A DNA stretch of 64,000 bases from Pseudoponticoccus marisrubri (GCF_001482405.1 NZ_LPXO01000006.1:62001-126000), one strand, 5' to 3'. Positions 16,211 through 24,624 are shown, numbered from the stretch's first letter. Notes: generated by a model from the letters alone, not told the origin. Made by a program: numbers and translations.

Positions 16211-16900
16211 ATGCGCGATTTCACCCGCTACGCCATCTACTACACCTTCCCGCCCGGCCCTCTGGCAGAGTTCGGCGCGGCCTGGCTGGGCTGGGACGCG
16301 GCACGCGGGCAGGAAGTGACCCCGCCCGAGATCGGCCCGCTGCCGCGGCCCGTCACGGAGCTGACCGCGACCCCGCGCAAATACGGGCTGCACGGCACGA
16401 TCAAGCCGCCCTTTCAACTGGCCGAGGGCGCGCGGGCGGCCGATCTGCAGGCGGCCTTCCGGGCTTTCTGCGATACCCGTGCGCCCGTGATGCTGGACGG
16501 GCTGCGCCTGGCACGGATGGGCAGCTTCCTCGCGCTGATGCCCGAGGGTGAGACCGGGCCGCTGTCCGATCTCGCCGCGGCGGTCGTGGCCGGGCTGGAC
16601 GCCTTTCGTTCGCCGCTGACCCCGGACGCGCTGGCCCGCCGGCGCCAAGCCCGGCTGACCGAGCGGCAGGAGGCGCTCTTGCTGCGCTGGGGCTACCCCC
16701 ACGTGATGGAGGCGTTCCGCTTTCACGTCACGCTGACCGGCCGGCTGTCCCGCGCCGAGGCCGAGCAGACCCGCACCACCCTTGAGCCCGTCCTCGCCCC
16801 GCTGCTGCCCCGCCCCTTTGCCGTGGAGGCGCTGACCCTTTGCGGCGAGGATGGGACCGGCCGCTTTCACGAGATCGACCGGCGCAGTCTGGCCGGCTGA
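16211..16900 (+). CDS. DUF1045 (putative phosphonate metabolism) protein
   Basis: A 229-residue DUF1045 protein, a family usually found inside C-P lyase clusters and related to 2H phosphoesterases. Two H-x-T/S-like motifs are visible: LHGTIKPPF near residue 60 and FHVTLTG near residue 178. This is the expected 2H arrangement, so a phosphodiesterase activity on a ribosyl-phosphonate intermediate is plausible. The opening RYAIYYTFPPGPLAEFGAAWLGW is typical. It is followed 66 nt later by a PhnM-like gene. No phnG-L genes are present here, so this pair stands apart from a full C-P lyase operon. Confidence 0.82.
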   Translation: MRDFTRYAIYYTFPPGPLAEFGAAWLGWDAARGQEVTPPEIGPLPRPVTELTATPRKYGLHGTIKPPFQLAEGARAADLQAAFRAFCDTRAPVMLDGLRLARMGSFLALMPEGETGPLSDLAAAVVAGLDAFRSPLTPDALARRRQARLTERQEALLLRWGYPHVMEAFRFHVTLTGRLSRAEAEQTRTTLEPVLAPLLPRPFAVEALTLCGEDGTGRFHEIDRRSLAG

Positions 16901-16966
16901 TCCCCCCGCCCTGTCATTGGCGCGATACATTCCTTGGCTAGAGGGGACGGACCCGAAGCCTTCACG

Positions 16967-18157
16967 ATGTCGAGCAGTCCAATGGCAAGCGCCCCCGCCT
17001 CCCTGCGCCTGACCGGCGCGACCGTCCTGCGGGACGGCGCGCTGCAGAAGCGCTCTGTCGCGATCGAGGACGGGCGCATCAGCAAGGGTCCCCTGCCCGA
17101 GGTCGACCTGCGCGGCTATTTCGTGATGCCGGGGCTGATCGACCTGCAGGGCACCGGGTTCGAACGGCATCTGCGCCTTGTGCCCGGCACGCCCCCCGGG
17201 CTGCGCCACGCCCTGCGCGCCACCGATCGCGAGGCTGCCGCCCATGGCATCACCACCGGCTGGCTGGCCCATCGCTGGAGCTGGGAGGACGGGCTGCACG
17301 GGCCGGTGCGGGCCGAGGCCTTTGCCCGCGCGCTGGACAGCTATCGGGGTGAGGCGCTGACCGATCTGCGCCTGCATATCCGCTGCGAGACGCACACCAC
17401 CGCGACGGCCGACCGGCTGCTGGCCCTGGTGCGGCGCCACCCGGTGGGCTTTGTCACCTTCACCGACACGCTGCGCCGGGTCCGCGACCTGCTGCATGGC
17501 GATGCCGCGCCGCTGGCGCTGCTTGCGGCCGAGGCCGGCTGCGAGGTGACCGCCTATCGCGATGCCGCCCGCGAAGCGCTGCGGCAGAGACCCGAGGTGC
17601 CGCGCTATCTTTGCCGGCTGGCCGAGGCCTTCGACCTGCTGGGCGTCGCCTATGGCAGCCATGACGACGCCGATGGGGAGACGCGCGAGATGTACGCGAT
17701 GATCGGTGCCAAGATCTGCGCCCTGCCCGCCCACCGATCGGCCGCCGCGCTGGCCCGCGCCGTGGGCGATCCGATCGTGCTGGGCGCGCCGGGCGTGGTC
17801 CACCCGCCGCTGGGCGCACCCTCGCCGCTGGACCTGGTCGAATCGCGGCTGGGCGATGCGCTGGTCTCGGCCCAGTCCTACCCGTCGCTGCCGCAGGCGG
17901 TCTTCGCGCTGGTCGATGCCGGGGTGCTGGACCTTGTGCGCGGCTGGCAGATGGTCTCCTCCACCCCGGCTGAGATCCTGCGCCTGTCCGATCGCGGGGT
18001 GATCGATTACGGCCGCCGCGCCGACCTGGCCATCGTGAATGCCCGAACCCGGTCGATCGAGGCGACAATCTGCGGCGGGCGGATCACGCATCTCGTGGGC
18101 GAGGCGGCGCAGCGTTTCCTCGGGGCCCGCGAAGCGGTGCGCCTTGCCGCGGAATGA
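16967..18157 (+). CDS. PhnM-like amidohydrolase with altered metal-binding motif
   Basis: A 396-residue homologue of alpha-D-ribose 1-methylphosphonate 5-triphosphate diphosphatase. The overall PhnM pattern is kept: VMPGLIDLQGTGFERH, LRLHIRCET, AYGSHDDAD and GAKICALPAH. Key positions are changed, however. The usual HxD after PGLID is QGT (about residues 61-63), and the later SSDYYP-like block reads SAQSYPSL. The GAPN-x-RGGSHSGN block reads GAPGVVHPPLGAPSPL. It may therefore be inactive, or act on another substrate without the standard metal site. I used the ATG at 16967; 16982 is an alternative. It lies downstream of the DUF1045 gene. Confidence 0.78.
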   Translation: MSSSPMASAPASLRLTGATVLRDGALQKRSVAIEDGRISKGPLPEVDLRGYFVMPGLIDLQGTGFERHLRLVPGTPPGLRHALRATDREAAAHGITTGWLAHRWSWEDGLHGPVRAEAFARALDSYRGEALTDLRLHIRCETHTTATADRLLALVRRHPVGFVTFTDTLRRVRDLLHGDAAPLALLAAEAGCEVTAYRDAAREALRQRPEVPRYLCRLAEAFDLLGVAYGSHDDADGETREMYAMIGAKICALPAHRSAAALARAVGDPIVLGAPGVVHPPLGAPSPLDLVESRLGDALVSAQSYPSLPQAVFALVDAGVLDLVRGWQMVSSTPAEILRLSDRGVIDYGRRADLAIVNARTRSIEATICGGRITHLVGEAAQRFLGAREAVRLAAE

Positions 18158-18184
18158 CCACAGGGTTTTTACGCCGGCTTAACA

Positions 18185-18327
18185 CCGCTGTTACGAAACC
18201 CTTCTATGCATGCATTGTGAGTGTGACCGCACCCCGCGCCAGCCCAATTCATGGCCGGGACATATTCTTCGGTAGTTTCACGAGGCATTTCAGCACCAAA
18301 CCGGGCGGTCTTCGGACCGCCCTTTTT
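18185..18327 (+). ncRNA. Possible small RNA ending in a UUCG-loop terminator
   Basis: Between the PhnM-like gene and the DUF1127 gene, a region without a convincing ORF contains a possible promoter (TTAACA at about 18179, TTCTAT about 17 nt later). Roughly 115 nt further on it ends in the strong terminator at 18303-18327. This terminator is 145 nt past the PhnM-like stop and before the DUF1127 start, so it may end an independent transcript. It could equally be the long 3' end of the upstream operon. Confidence 0.3.
18303..18327 (+). terminator. Intrinsic terminator with UUCG tetraloop
   Basis: GGGCGGTC-TTCG-GACCGCCC-TTTTT: a perfect 8-bp GC-rich stem closed by a stable tetraloop and followed by five Ts. 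It ends whatever transcript reads through from the PhnM-like gene or starts just upstream. Confidence 0.92.
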
Positions 18328-18455
18328 CGTTTCCCGCCCTGAACCGCCATGCACCGCACGCGACGCGGCTATGCAGGATGCGGCCTTTTCGCCTCGTTCG
18401 GGCAGGCCTAATTTTGGGTCAGGGAGGATGACCTGTTCACAGAAAGAGGTATCCG

Positions 18456-18671
18456 ATGGCACTTGCAGACACACATCACGAACCGCGCGGCAATCTCCTT
18501 GCGTCGTTCTTCGACCGCATCCTGAACGGAATGGCCTGGCTCGCCGAGCATGACAGCCGCCTGCGCCGCGCCGAGCGCCTGAACGCCATGTCCGACGAAC
18601 AGCTGGCCAAGCTGGGCCTGAAGCGCCAGGACATCGTGCGCCACGTCTTTGGCGGCGCCTATTTCGTCTGA
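18456..18671 (+). CDS. DUF1127 small protein
   Basis: A 71-residue protein whose C-terminal half matches the DUF1127 pattern: RLRRAERLNAMSDEQLAKLGLKRQDIVRHVFGG, with an Arg-rich helix and the LxxLGL turn. AAGAGG upstream of the ATG supports the start. In Rhodobacter, DUF1127 proteins encoded with sRNAs (for example CcaF1) bind RNA and act in stress or small-RNA turnover, so an RNA-binding role is possible here. A terminator lies at 18716-18752, so the gene is monocistronic. Confidence 0.88.
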   Translation: MALADTHHEPRGNLLASFFDRILNGMAWLAEHDSRLRRAERLNAMSDEQLAKLGLKRQDIVRHVFGGAYFV

Positions 18672-18715
18672 CACCGAACGGCCCGGGCGCTGACGCCCAA
18701 CCGATGCCGGACAAC

Positions 18716-18752
18716 AAGACCGCATGCCCCAACGGGCGCGCGGTCTTTTTTT
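18716..18752 (+). terminator. Intrinsic terminator of the DUF1127 gene
   Basis: AAGACCGC (18716-18723) pairs with GCGGTCTT (18740-18747), with inner GCCC/GGGC pairing. A seven-T run (18746-18752) follows. It lies 45 nt after the stop codon. Confidence 0.9.
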
Positions 18753-18772
18753 GTGCACCCCAAGGGCCAAGC

Positions 18773-18804
18773 AAAAAAAGGGCCGCCCCGGCTGGACGGC
18801 CCTT
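18773..18804 (-). terminator. Intrinsic terminator of rpsD
   Basis: On the minus strand AAGGGCCG (18804-18797) pairs with CGGCCCTT (18785-18778), followed by a T-run (18779-18773). It is 24 nt after the rpsD stop and back-to-back with the DUF1127 terminator, insulating the convergent genes. Confidence 0.9.
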
Positions 18805-18827
18805 CTGTCTGCGGCGCAGGACCGTGA

Positions 18828-19448
18828 TCAGTTCTGCGCGTAGAATTCGATGACGAGGTTCGGTTCCATGACGACCGGGTAGGGCACGTCGGACAGGCCG
18901 GGCATGCGCACGAAGGTTGCGGTCATCTTGGAGTGGTCGGCCTCGATATAGTCGGGCACGTCGCGTTCGGGCAGCTGGGTCGCCTCGATCAGCGCGGCCA
19001 TCTGGCGCGACTTCTCGCGGACCTCGATGACGTCGCCTTCCTTGACGCGGTAGCTGGGGATGTTCACGCGCTTGCCGTTGACCAGCACATGGCCGTGGTT
19101 CACGAACTGGCGGGCGGCAAAGATGGTCGGCACGAACTTGGCGCGATAGACCACGGCGTCCAGGCGACGCTCCAGCAGGCCGATCAGCAGCTCACCGGTG
19201 TCGCCGCGCAGGCGCTCGGCCTCGGAATAGATACGGCGGAACTGCTTTTCGGTCAGGTCGCCGTAATAGCCCTTCAGCTTCTGCTTGGCGCGCAGCTGCA
19301 GGCCGAAATCGGACATCTTCTGCTTGCGGCGTTGACCGTGCTGGCCGGGGCCGTATTCGCGGCGGTTGACCGGCGACTTGGGGCGGCCCCAGATGTTTTC
19401 GCCCATGCGGCGGTCGATCTTGTACTTGGCAGTCGTGCGTTTGGTCAC
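18828..19448 (-). CDS. rpsD: 30S ribosomal protein S4
   Basis: A primary 16S-binding small-subunit protein, 206 residues as usual. Typical S4 blocks are [24 protein letters not shown], the [20 protein letters not shown] helix and the S4 RNA-binding domain ([33 protein letters not shown]). I chose the GTG at 19448 with AAGGAG 7 nt upstream. Upstream in-frame codons give no S4-like sequence. It is encoded alone, away from the alpha operon. Confidence 0.97.
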   Translation of the reverse strand: MTKRTTAKYKIDRRMGENIWGRPKSPVNRREYGPGQHGQRRKQKMSDFGLQLRAKQKLKGYYGDLTEKQFRRIYSEAERLRGDTGELLIGLLERRLDAVVYRAKFVPTIFAARQFVNHGHVLVNGKRVNIPSYRVKEGDVIEVREKSRQMAALIEATQLPERDVPDYIEADHSKMTATFVRMPGLSDVPYPVVMEPNLVIEFYAQN

Positions 19449-19684
19449 GGCTGATCTCCTTCGGTCATGGTTTCGAAGGGCGTTGTCCTCTCTCCGGAGT
19501 TTGCCGAAGCGACAGGGCATCCCCTTGCGGGGGCCACCAACACCAATGAGCGCGCGCTTATACAGGGCCCCGGGAGCGTGTCAAGCGGCGCGATCCGGGG
19601 CGCCGGGATCCGCCGCATTTTCCGAAAATGCGGAACATTAAGTGAACTTTAAACCTGCGCACGGCAGAGTGAGCGCATTCGTGG
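19449..19684. other. Divergent promoter region between rpsD and the EAL-domain gene
   Basis: 236 bp with no gene that I can support. It carries the rpsD leader and the start region of the EAL gene. I see no convincing promoter box or palindrome beyond ordinary sequence. Confidence 0.4.
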
Positions 19685-20524
19685 ATGGAGGCTGACTTGA
19701 CACGGAATCAACTGGAGCTGCCCGGCGGCGCACGCAATGCGCTCGAACACGCGGTCATGGCGCGCGATGCGACCGTGAAGGACATGGTGCGGCGCGCGAT
19801 CCAGCACCGACAGGTCATGCTGGCCTTCCAGCCCGTGGTGCAGGCGCAGGCGCAGGACCGCATCGCCTTTCACGAGGGGCTGATCCGCGTGCTGGACGAA
19901 ACCGGTCGAATCATCCCCGCGCGCGAGTTCATCACCACTGTCGAAGAGACCGAGCAGGGCCGCCTGCTGGACTGCATCGCCTTGGAAAAGGGGCTGGCCG
20001 AGCTGGCCCGCGTGCCCGAGTTGCGCTTGTCGATCAACATGTCGGCGCGCTCCATCGGCTACCGCAAGTGGATGCGCACGCTGACGCGCGGCATCACGCA
20101 GGACCCCACGATCGCCGAGCGGCTGATCCTCGAGATCACCGAAAGCTCGGCCATCACCGTGCCCGAGCTGGTCGTCTCCTTCATGAACGAGCTGCAGAAG
20201 AAGGGCATCACCTTCGCCATCGACGATTTCGGGGCCGGCTACACGGCGCTGCGCTACTTCAAGGAGTTCCGCTTCGACATCCTCAAGATCGACGGCACCT
20301 TCTCGCGCGGGATCGCCCGCGACGCCGACAACCAGGTGCTGGTGGCGGCCTTTGCCTCGGTGGCTGAGCAGTTCGACATGTTCACCGTGGCCGAATCCGT
20401 CGAGACGCCCGAGGATGCCGCGACGCTGGCGGCGCTGGGGCTCGACTGCCTGCAGGGCTATCTCTTCGCGGCGCCCACGGTGCGCCCGCCCTGGCGCGAG
20501 AGCGCGGAACGCAAGCAGGCCTGA
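19685..20524 (+). CDS. EAL-domain cyclic-di-GMP phosphodiesterase
   Basis: Hydrolyses c-di-GMP to pGpG. A single EAL domain fills the 279-residue protein, with no GGDEF, PAS or membrane segment. The residues needed for catalysis are present: the EAL position is EGL (Glu64), Asn in LSINMSARS, Glu in LILEITESS, the Asp pair in IDDFGAG, Lys in LKIDGTF, Glu in VAESVET and Gln in CLQGYLF. Activity is therefore likely. A TTG at 19697 with GGAGG 5 nt upstream may be the true start, which would drop four residues. It is a free-standing soluble enzyme between rpsD and the PHB genes. Confidence 0.9.
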   Translation: MEADLTRNQLELPGGARNALEHAVMARDATVKDMVRRAIQHRQVMLAFQPVVQAQAQDRIAFHEGLIRVLDETGRIIPAREFITTVEETEQGRLLDCIALEKGLAELARVPELRLSINMSARSIGYRKWMRTLTRGITQDPTIAERLILEITESSAITVPELVVSFMNELQKKGITFAIDDFGAGYTALRYFKEFRFDILKIDGTFSRGIARDADNQVLVAAFASVAEQFDMFTVAESVETPEDAATLAALGLDCLQGYLFAAPTVRPPWRESAERKQA

Positions 20525-20566
20525 GCCGACCATCCCCCGCGTCATGACTGAGACACCCTGTCCGGT

Positions 20567-20594
20567 TTGACTTAGCAGTCGAATGGCCTAGGAC
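20567..20594 (+). promoter_or_regulatory. Candidate sigma70 promoter of phbA
   Basis: TTGACT (20567-20572), a 16-nt spacer and TAGGAC (20589-20594), about 88 nt before the phbA start. The -35 box is good and the -10 box weak. Confidence 0.35.
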
Positions 20595-20681
20595 AGCGCC
20601 GACCCGCGCAGAGGAGTGGTTTCGCACGCTGTGGAATCGCGGTATGCCTTTGCGCACACGCATGGGCCTGGAGGACCACAC

Positions 20682-21857
20682 ATGACCAATGTCGTTATCG
20701 CAAGCGCTGCCCGCACCGCCGTCGGCAGCTTTGGCGGCTCGTTCGCAAACACGCCTGCCCATGACCTGGGTGCCGCGGTGCTGGAGGCGCTGGTCGCGCG
20801 CGCCGGCATCGAGAAGGGTGAGGTGTCCGAGACCATCCTGGGCCAGGTGCTGACCGCCGCGCAAGGTCAGAACCCCGCACGCCAGGCGCATATCAATGCC
20901 GGCCTGCCCAAGGAAAGCGCTGCCTGGGGCATCAACCAGGTCTGCGGCTCGGGCCTGCGGGCCGTGGCGCTTGGCGCGCAGCACATCATGCTGGGCGATG
21001 CCGCCATCGTCTGCGCCGGCGGGCAGGAGAACATGACCTTGTCGCCCCATGCCGCGCATCTGCGCGCCGGCCACAAGATGGGCGACATGAAATACATCGA
21101 CACGATGATCCGCGACGGGCTGTGGGACGCGTTCAACGGCTACCACATGGGCAACACCGCCGAGAACGTAGCCGAGCAGTGGCAGATCAGCCGCGACCAG
21201 CAGGACGAGTTCGCGCTGGCCAGCCAGAACAAGGCCGAGGCCGCGCAGAAGGCCGGCCGCTTCGATGACGAGGTCGTGGCCTTCACCGTCAAGACCCGCA
21301 AGGGCGACATCGTGGTCGACAAGGACGAGTATATCCGCCACGGCGCCACGATCGAGGGCATGCAGAAGCTGCGCCCGGCCTTCGCCAAGGACGGCTCGGT
21401 CACCGCGGCCAACGCCTCGGGCCTGAACGACGGCGCCGCCGGCGCATTGCTGATGTCGGCCGACGAGGCCGAGAAGCGCGGGATCGAGCCACTGGCCCGC
21501 ATCGCCTCCTACGCGACCGCCGGGCTCGACCCGTCGATCATGGGCGTGGGCCCGATCCATGCCAGCCGCAAGGCGCTCGACAAGGCCGGCTGGAAGGTCG
21601 AGGATCTCGACCTCGTCGAGGCGAACGAAGCCTTCGCCGCGCAGGCCTGCGCCGTGAACAAGGACATGGGCTGGGATCCGGCCATCGTGAACGTGAATGG
21701 CGGTGCCATCGCCATCGGCCACCCGATCGGCGCCTCGGGCGCCCGCGTCCTGAACACGCTGCTCTTCGAGATGAAGCGCCGCGACGCCAAGAAGGGCCTC
21801 GCCACGCTCTGCATCGGCGGCGGCATGGGCGTCGCGCTCTGCGTCGAACGTCCCTGA
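20682..21857 (+). CDS. phbA: Acetyl-CoA acetyltransferase (beta-ketothiolase) for PHB synthesis
   Basis: Condenses two acetyl-CoA into acetoacetyl-CoA, the first step of polyhydroxybutyrate synthesis. It has 391 residues, typical of PhbA. The acyl-enzyme cysteine lies in NQVCGSG (Cys88), the catalytic His in [11 protein letters not shown] and the second Cys in LCIGGGMG. The ATG at 20682 has GGAGG 7 nt upstream; the frame extends upstream without support. The reductase partner phbB lies downstream, but a terminator and a patatin-like gene come between, so the two PHB genes may not share a transcript. Confidence 0.95.
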   Translation: MTNVVIASAARTAVGSFGGSFANTPAHDLGAAVLEALVARAGIEKGEVSETILGQVLTAAQGQNPARQAHINAGLPKESAAWGINQVCGSGLRAVALGAQHIMLGDAAIVCAGGQENMTLSPHAAHLRAGHKMGDMKYIDTMIRDGLWDAFNGYHMGNTAENVAEQWQISRDQQDEFALASQNKAEAAQKAGRFDDEVVAFTVKTRKGDIVVDKDEYIRHGATIEGMQKLRPAFAKDGSVTAANASGLNDGAAGALLMSADEAEKRGIEPLARIASYATAGLDPSIMGVGPIHASRKALDKAGWKVEDLDLVEANEAFAAQACAVNKDMGWDPAIVNVNGGAIAIGHPIGASGARVLNTLLFEMKRRDAKKGLATLCIGGGMGVALCVERP

Positions 21858-21868
21858 CACGGCATGAG

Positions 21869-21892
21869 ACGGGCCCTTCGGGGCCCGTTTTC
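21869..21892 (+). terminator. Intrinsic terminator after phbA
   Basis: ACGGGCCC-TTCG-GGGCCCGTTTT: an 8-bp stem with a TTCG loop and a short T-run. It starts 12 nt after the phbA stop and ends 5 nt before the next start codon. Confidence 0.88.
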
Positions 21893-21896
21893 GATC

Positions 21897-22724
21897 ATGG
21901 CGACGATACCACGGGATCCAGACCAGCTGGTGTTTTCCGGCGGCGGGCTGCGCTGCTTCTGGCAGGGCGGGTTTCTGACCGGCCTCGGCAAACGCTATAG
22001 CTTTGCGCCGAAACGCGTGACCGGCGTTTCGGGCGGCGCGCTGGCCGGGGCGGCCTGGCTGTCGGGGACCGAGCATCGCCTGCTGGAGGAGATGTGCGCC
22101 GCCTTCGAGCAGCGCGACCACAATCTCGATCTCTTCGCGGCGGACGAGGACGGGATCACCCCGCATCAGCGGCTCTATTGCGACGTGGTCGCGCGGGTGC
22201 TGGATGACGCGGCCTGCCGCAAGGTGGCGGACGGGCCGCAGTTCCAGATCCAGATCGCGCACCCGCCCGGCACCGGCCACCCGACGCTGACCGGCACCGC
22301 GCTGGCCGCCGCCTACGAGGCGGAGCTGCACCTCGTCGGCTCGCCGCATTTCAACTGGGCCGAGAAGATGGGCCTGACCGCGCAGCTGGTCGACGCGAAC
22401 CAGGCGGCGCGCGACGGGCGGCTGGTCGATCTCGTGAACGCCGCCGCGGTCATCCCGCCGGTCTTCGAGCCGCCGCTCTGGGACGGTCGCCGCGTGGTCG
22501 ATGGCGGCATGGCCGACCAGGCGCCGATGCCTGACCCCGACCGGGGCGAGACGCTGATCCTGCTGACGCGGGACTACAAGCGCCTGCCCCGGATCCCGGG
22601 CCGCAGCTACATTTGCCCGGGCGAGGAGACGCCGGCCGACAAGATCGACTTCACCGATCCGCAGAAACTGCGGGACACCTGGGCGCTGGGTGAAGAGGAT
22701 GCGCAACGATATCTGGAGGGGTGA
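21897..22724 (+). CDS. Patatin-like serine hydrolase
   Basis: A 275-residue patatin-family esterase or lipase. The oxyanion glycine motif SGGGLRCF (residues 14-21), the nucleophile elbow GVSGG (Ser45) and the catalytic Asp in VVDGGMAD (Asp202) are all present. Substrate is unknown. Its position inside phbA-phbB allows the guess that it acts on lipid or polymer at PHB granules. The ATG at 21897 lies immediately after the phbA terminator, so it must be read through or have its own promoter within that sequence. No SD is obvious. A membrane phospholipid or acyl-CoA substrate is equally possible. Confidence 0.82.
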   Translation: MATIPRDPDQLVFSGGGLRCFWQGGFLTGLGKRYSFAPKRVTGVSGGALAGAAWLSGTEHRLLEEMCAAFEQRDHNLDLFAADEDGITPHQRLYCDVVARVLDDAACRKVADGPQFQIQIAHPPGTGHPTLTGTALAAAYEAELHLVGSPHFNWAEKMGLTAQLVDANQAARDGRLVDLVNAAAVIPPVFEPPLWDGRRVVDGGMADQAPMPDPDRGETLILLTRDYKRLPRIPGRSYICPGEETPADKIDFTDPQKLRDTWALGEEDAQRYLEG

Positions 22725-22743
22725 GCGCAACTTTGTTGCGCTC
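22723..22743. promoter_or_regulatory. Perfect 9-bp hairpin palindrome upstream of phbB
   Basis: GAGCGCAAC-TTT-GTTGCGCTC overlaps the last bases of the patatin stop codon and lies 54 nt before phbB. There is no T-run, so it is more likely an operator or an mRNA processing/stability element than a terminator. Confidence 0.45.
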
Positions 22744-22796
22744 AGGCGCCCAACGTGACTACAAACTTACCCAACAATGCCAGAACGGAGGACATC

Positions 22797-23522
22797 ATGG
22801 CGAGAGTAGCACTTGTGACCGGCGGAAGCCGGGGGATCGGCGAGGCCATTTCCAAGGCCCTGAAAGCCGAAGGCTACGAGGTTGCCGCGACCTATGCCGG
22901 CAATGACGAGAAGGCCGCCAAATTCACCGAAGAGACCGGCATCAAGACCTACAAGTGGAATGTCGGCGACTATGCCGCCTCCAAGGCCGGGATCGAACAG
23001 GTCGAGGCCGATCTGGGCCCGATCGACGTGGTGGTCGCCAATGCCGGCATCACCCGCGACGCGGCCTTCCACAAGATGACCCCCGAGATGTGGAACGAGG
23101 TCATCGCCACCAACCTCACCGGCGTGTTCAACACGGTGCACCCGTGCTGGCCCGGCATGCGTGAGCGCGGCTTCGGCCGGATCATCGTGATCTCGTCGAT
23201 CAACGGCCAGAAGGGCCAGGCCGGCCAGGTCAACTATGCCGCCACCAAGGCAGGCGACCTCGGCATCATCAAGAGCCTCGCGCAGGAAGGCGCGCGCAAG
23301 GGCATCACCGCCAATGCCGTCTGCCCGGGCTATATCGGCACCGAGATGGTGCGCGCGATCCCCGAGAAGGTCCTCAACGAGGTCATCATCCCGCAGATCC
23401 CCACCGGCCGCCTGGGCGAACCCGAAGAGATCGCGCGCTGCGTGACCTTCCTGGCCTCGGACGATGCGGGCTTCATCAACGGCTCGACCATCTCGGCCAA
23501 CGGCGCGCAGTTCTTCTCCTGA
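22797..23522 (+). CDS. phbB: Acetoacetyl-CoA reductase (NADPH) for PHB synthesis
   Basis: Reduces acetoacetyl-CoA to (R)-3-hydroxybutyryl-CoA, the monomer used by PHB synthase. A 241-residue short-chain dehydrogenase with TGGSRGIG cofactor loop (residues 8-15), NAG motif VANAGIT and catalytic Ser134, Tyr147 and Lys151 (YAATK). The close match to PhbB signatures such as FNTVHPCWPGMRERGFGRII supports the specific call over a FabG paralogue. GGAGG is well placed before the ATG at 22797. A strong terminator follows. Confidence 0.95.
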   Translation: MARVALVTGGSRGIGEAISKALKAEGYEVAATYAGNDEKAAKFTEETGIKTYKWNVGDYAASKAGIEQVEADLGPIDVVVANAGITRDAAFHKMTPEMWNEVIATNLTGVFNTVHPCWPGMRERGFGRIIVISSINGQKGQAGQVNYAATKAGDLGIIKSLAQEGARKGITANAVCPGYIGTEMVRAIPEKVLNEVIIPQIPTGRLGEPEEIARCVTFLASDDAGFINGSTISANGAQFFS

Positions 23523-23546
23523 CCGCCGCGACCTGACGCTCTGGCA

Positions 23547-23576
23547 GCGCCCCGCCCTCTGCGCGGGGCGCTTTCG
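23547..23576 (+). terminator. Intrinsic terminator after phbB
   Basis: GCGCCCCGC (23547-23555) pairs with GCGGGGCGC (23563-23571), with a 7-nt loop, followed by TTTCG. It lies 25 nt after the phbB stop. Confidence 0.8.
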
Positions 23577-23683
23577 TATCCGGCGCCATCTGTGCACAGG
23601 CGCACCAAACCGCCGCGCGCATGCGGCTATCCTTGCAGGCACGAACATCCTACCTCTGCCGCGACAGCAAGAGGAGAGATGCC

Positions 23684-24616
23684 ATGCTGACCCAGATCAA
23701 CGGATTGCACCACGTGACCTCGCTGGCCAGCGGGGCGCGCAGCAACAATGACTTCTTCACCCGCGTGCTCGGCCTGCGCCGCGTCAAGAAAACGGTGAAT
23801 TTCGACGCGCCGGATGTCTACCACCTGTATTACGGCGACGAGACGGGCTCGCCCGGCTCGGTCATGACCTATTTCCCCTTCCCCGGCGCGCGGCGCGGCC
23901 GGGCGGGAACCGGAGAGGTGGCGACCACGGGCTTTGCCGTGCCGCGCGACGCCCTGCCCTACTGGGAGACGCGGCTGGCCGAACACGGCGTCGCCGGGCT
24001 GGAGCGGCAGACGGTCCTGGGCGAATCGCGCCTGGCGTTTCGCGGACCCGATGGCGACGGTTTCGCGCTGGTGGCGGTCGAGGACGGGCGCGCGCCCTGG
24101 ACCGGGACGGAGGTGCCCGAAGAGGTGGCGATTCGCGGTTTCCACTCGGTCGACATGCGGCTGTCCCCGCGCGGCGCGGGCGCCAGCGCCGAACTGCTGC
24201 GCTTCATGGGATATGAGGAGGGTGAGACACAGGGCGCGACGACGCGCTTCCGGGTGCCCGGTGCGGACGTGGCAGACGTGATCGACATCACGCAGACCGA
24301 CGCGCCAGCGGCCGATCAGGGCGCCGGGAGCGTGCATCACGTCGCCTTTTCGGTGGCCGATCGCGCCGCGCAGCTGGAGGTGCGCAAGGCGCTGCTCGAC
24401 ACGGGCTACCAGGTCACCCCGGTGATCGACCGCGACTATTTCTGGGCGATCTATTTCCGCTCGCCCGGCGGCGTGTTGTTCGAAGTCGCCACGAACGAGC
24501 CCGGCTTCGACCGCGACGAGGATCTGGCGACTCTGGGCGCGGCGCTGAAGCTGCCCCGCCAGCACGCCCATCTGCGCGACCGGCTGGAACAGCTGCTGGA
24601 GCCGATCGAGGCGTGA
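23684..24616 (+). CDS. VOC-family ring-cleaving dioxygenase (MhqO-like)
   Basis: A 310-residue glyoxalase/extradiol-dioxygenase protein with two repeated VOC modules. The expected metal ligands are His10 (INGLHHVT), His219 (SVHHVAF) and Glu267 (LFEVATNEP). The pattern NGLHHVTSLA...NNDFFTRVLGLRRVKKTVNFD is typical of the MhqO/YfiE/YkcA group, linked to hydroquinone or catechol detoxification and quinone stress. AGAGGAG precedes the ATG at 23684. It appears monocistronic; substrate is not determinable from sequence. Confidence 0.88.
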   Translation: MLTQINGLHHVTSLASGARSNNDFFTRVLGLRRVKKTVNFDAPDVYHLYYGDETGSPGSVMTYFPFPGARRGRAGTGEVATTGFAVPRDALPYWETRLAEHGVAGLERQTVLGESRLAFRGPDGDGFALVAVEDGRAPWTGTEVPEEVAIRGFHSVDMRLSPRGAGASAELLRFMGYEEGETQGATTRFRVPGADVADVIDITQTDAPAADQGAGSVHHVAFSVADRAAQLEVRKALLDTGYQVTPVIDRDYFWAIYFRSPGGVLFEVATNEPGFDRDEDLATLGAALKLPRQHAHLRDRLEQLLEPIEA

Positions 24617-24624
24617 GGATCCAC

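Noticed and set aside
15959-18091. A 710-codon minus-strand open frame across the DUF1045/PhnM-like genes
   Set aside because: No recognisable motif; Gln/Arg/Gly-rich composition typical of a shadow frame.
20382-22730. A 782-codon minus-strand open frame opposite phbA and the patatin gene
   Set aside because: Antisense to two genes with full catalytic motifs; no motif of its own.
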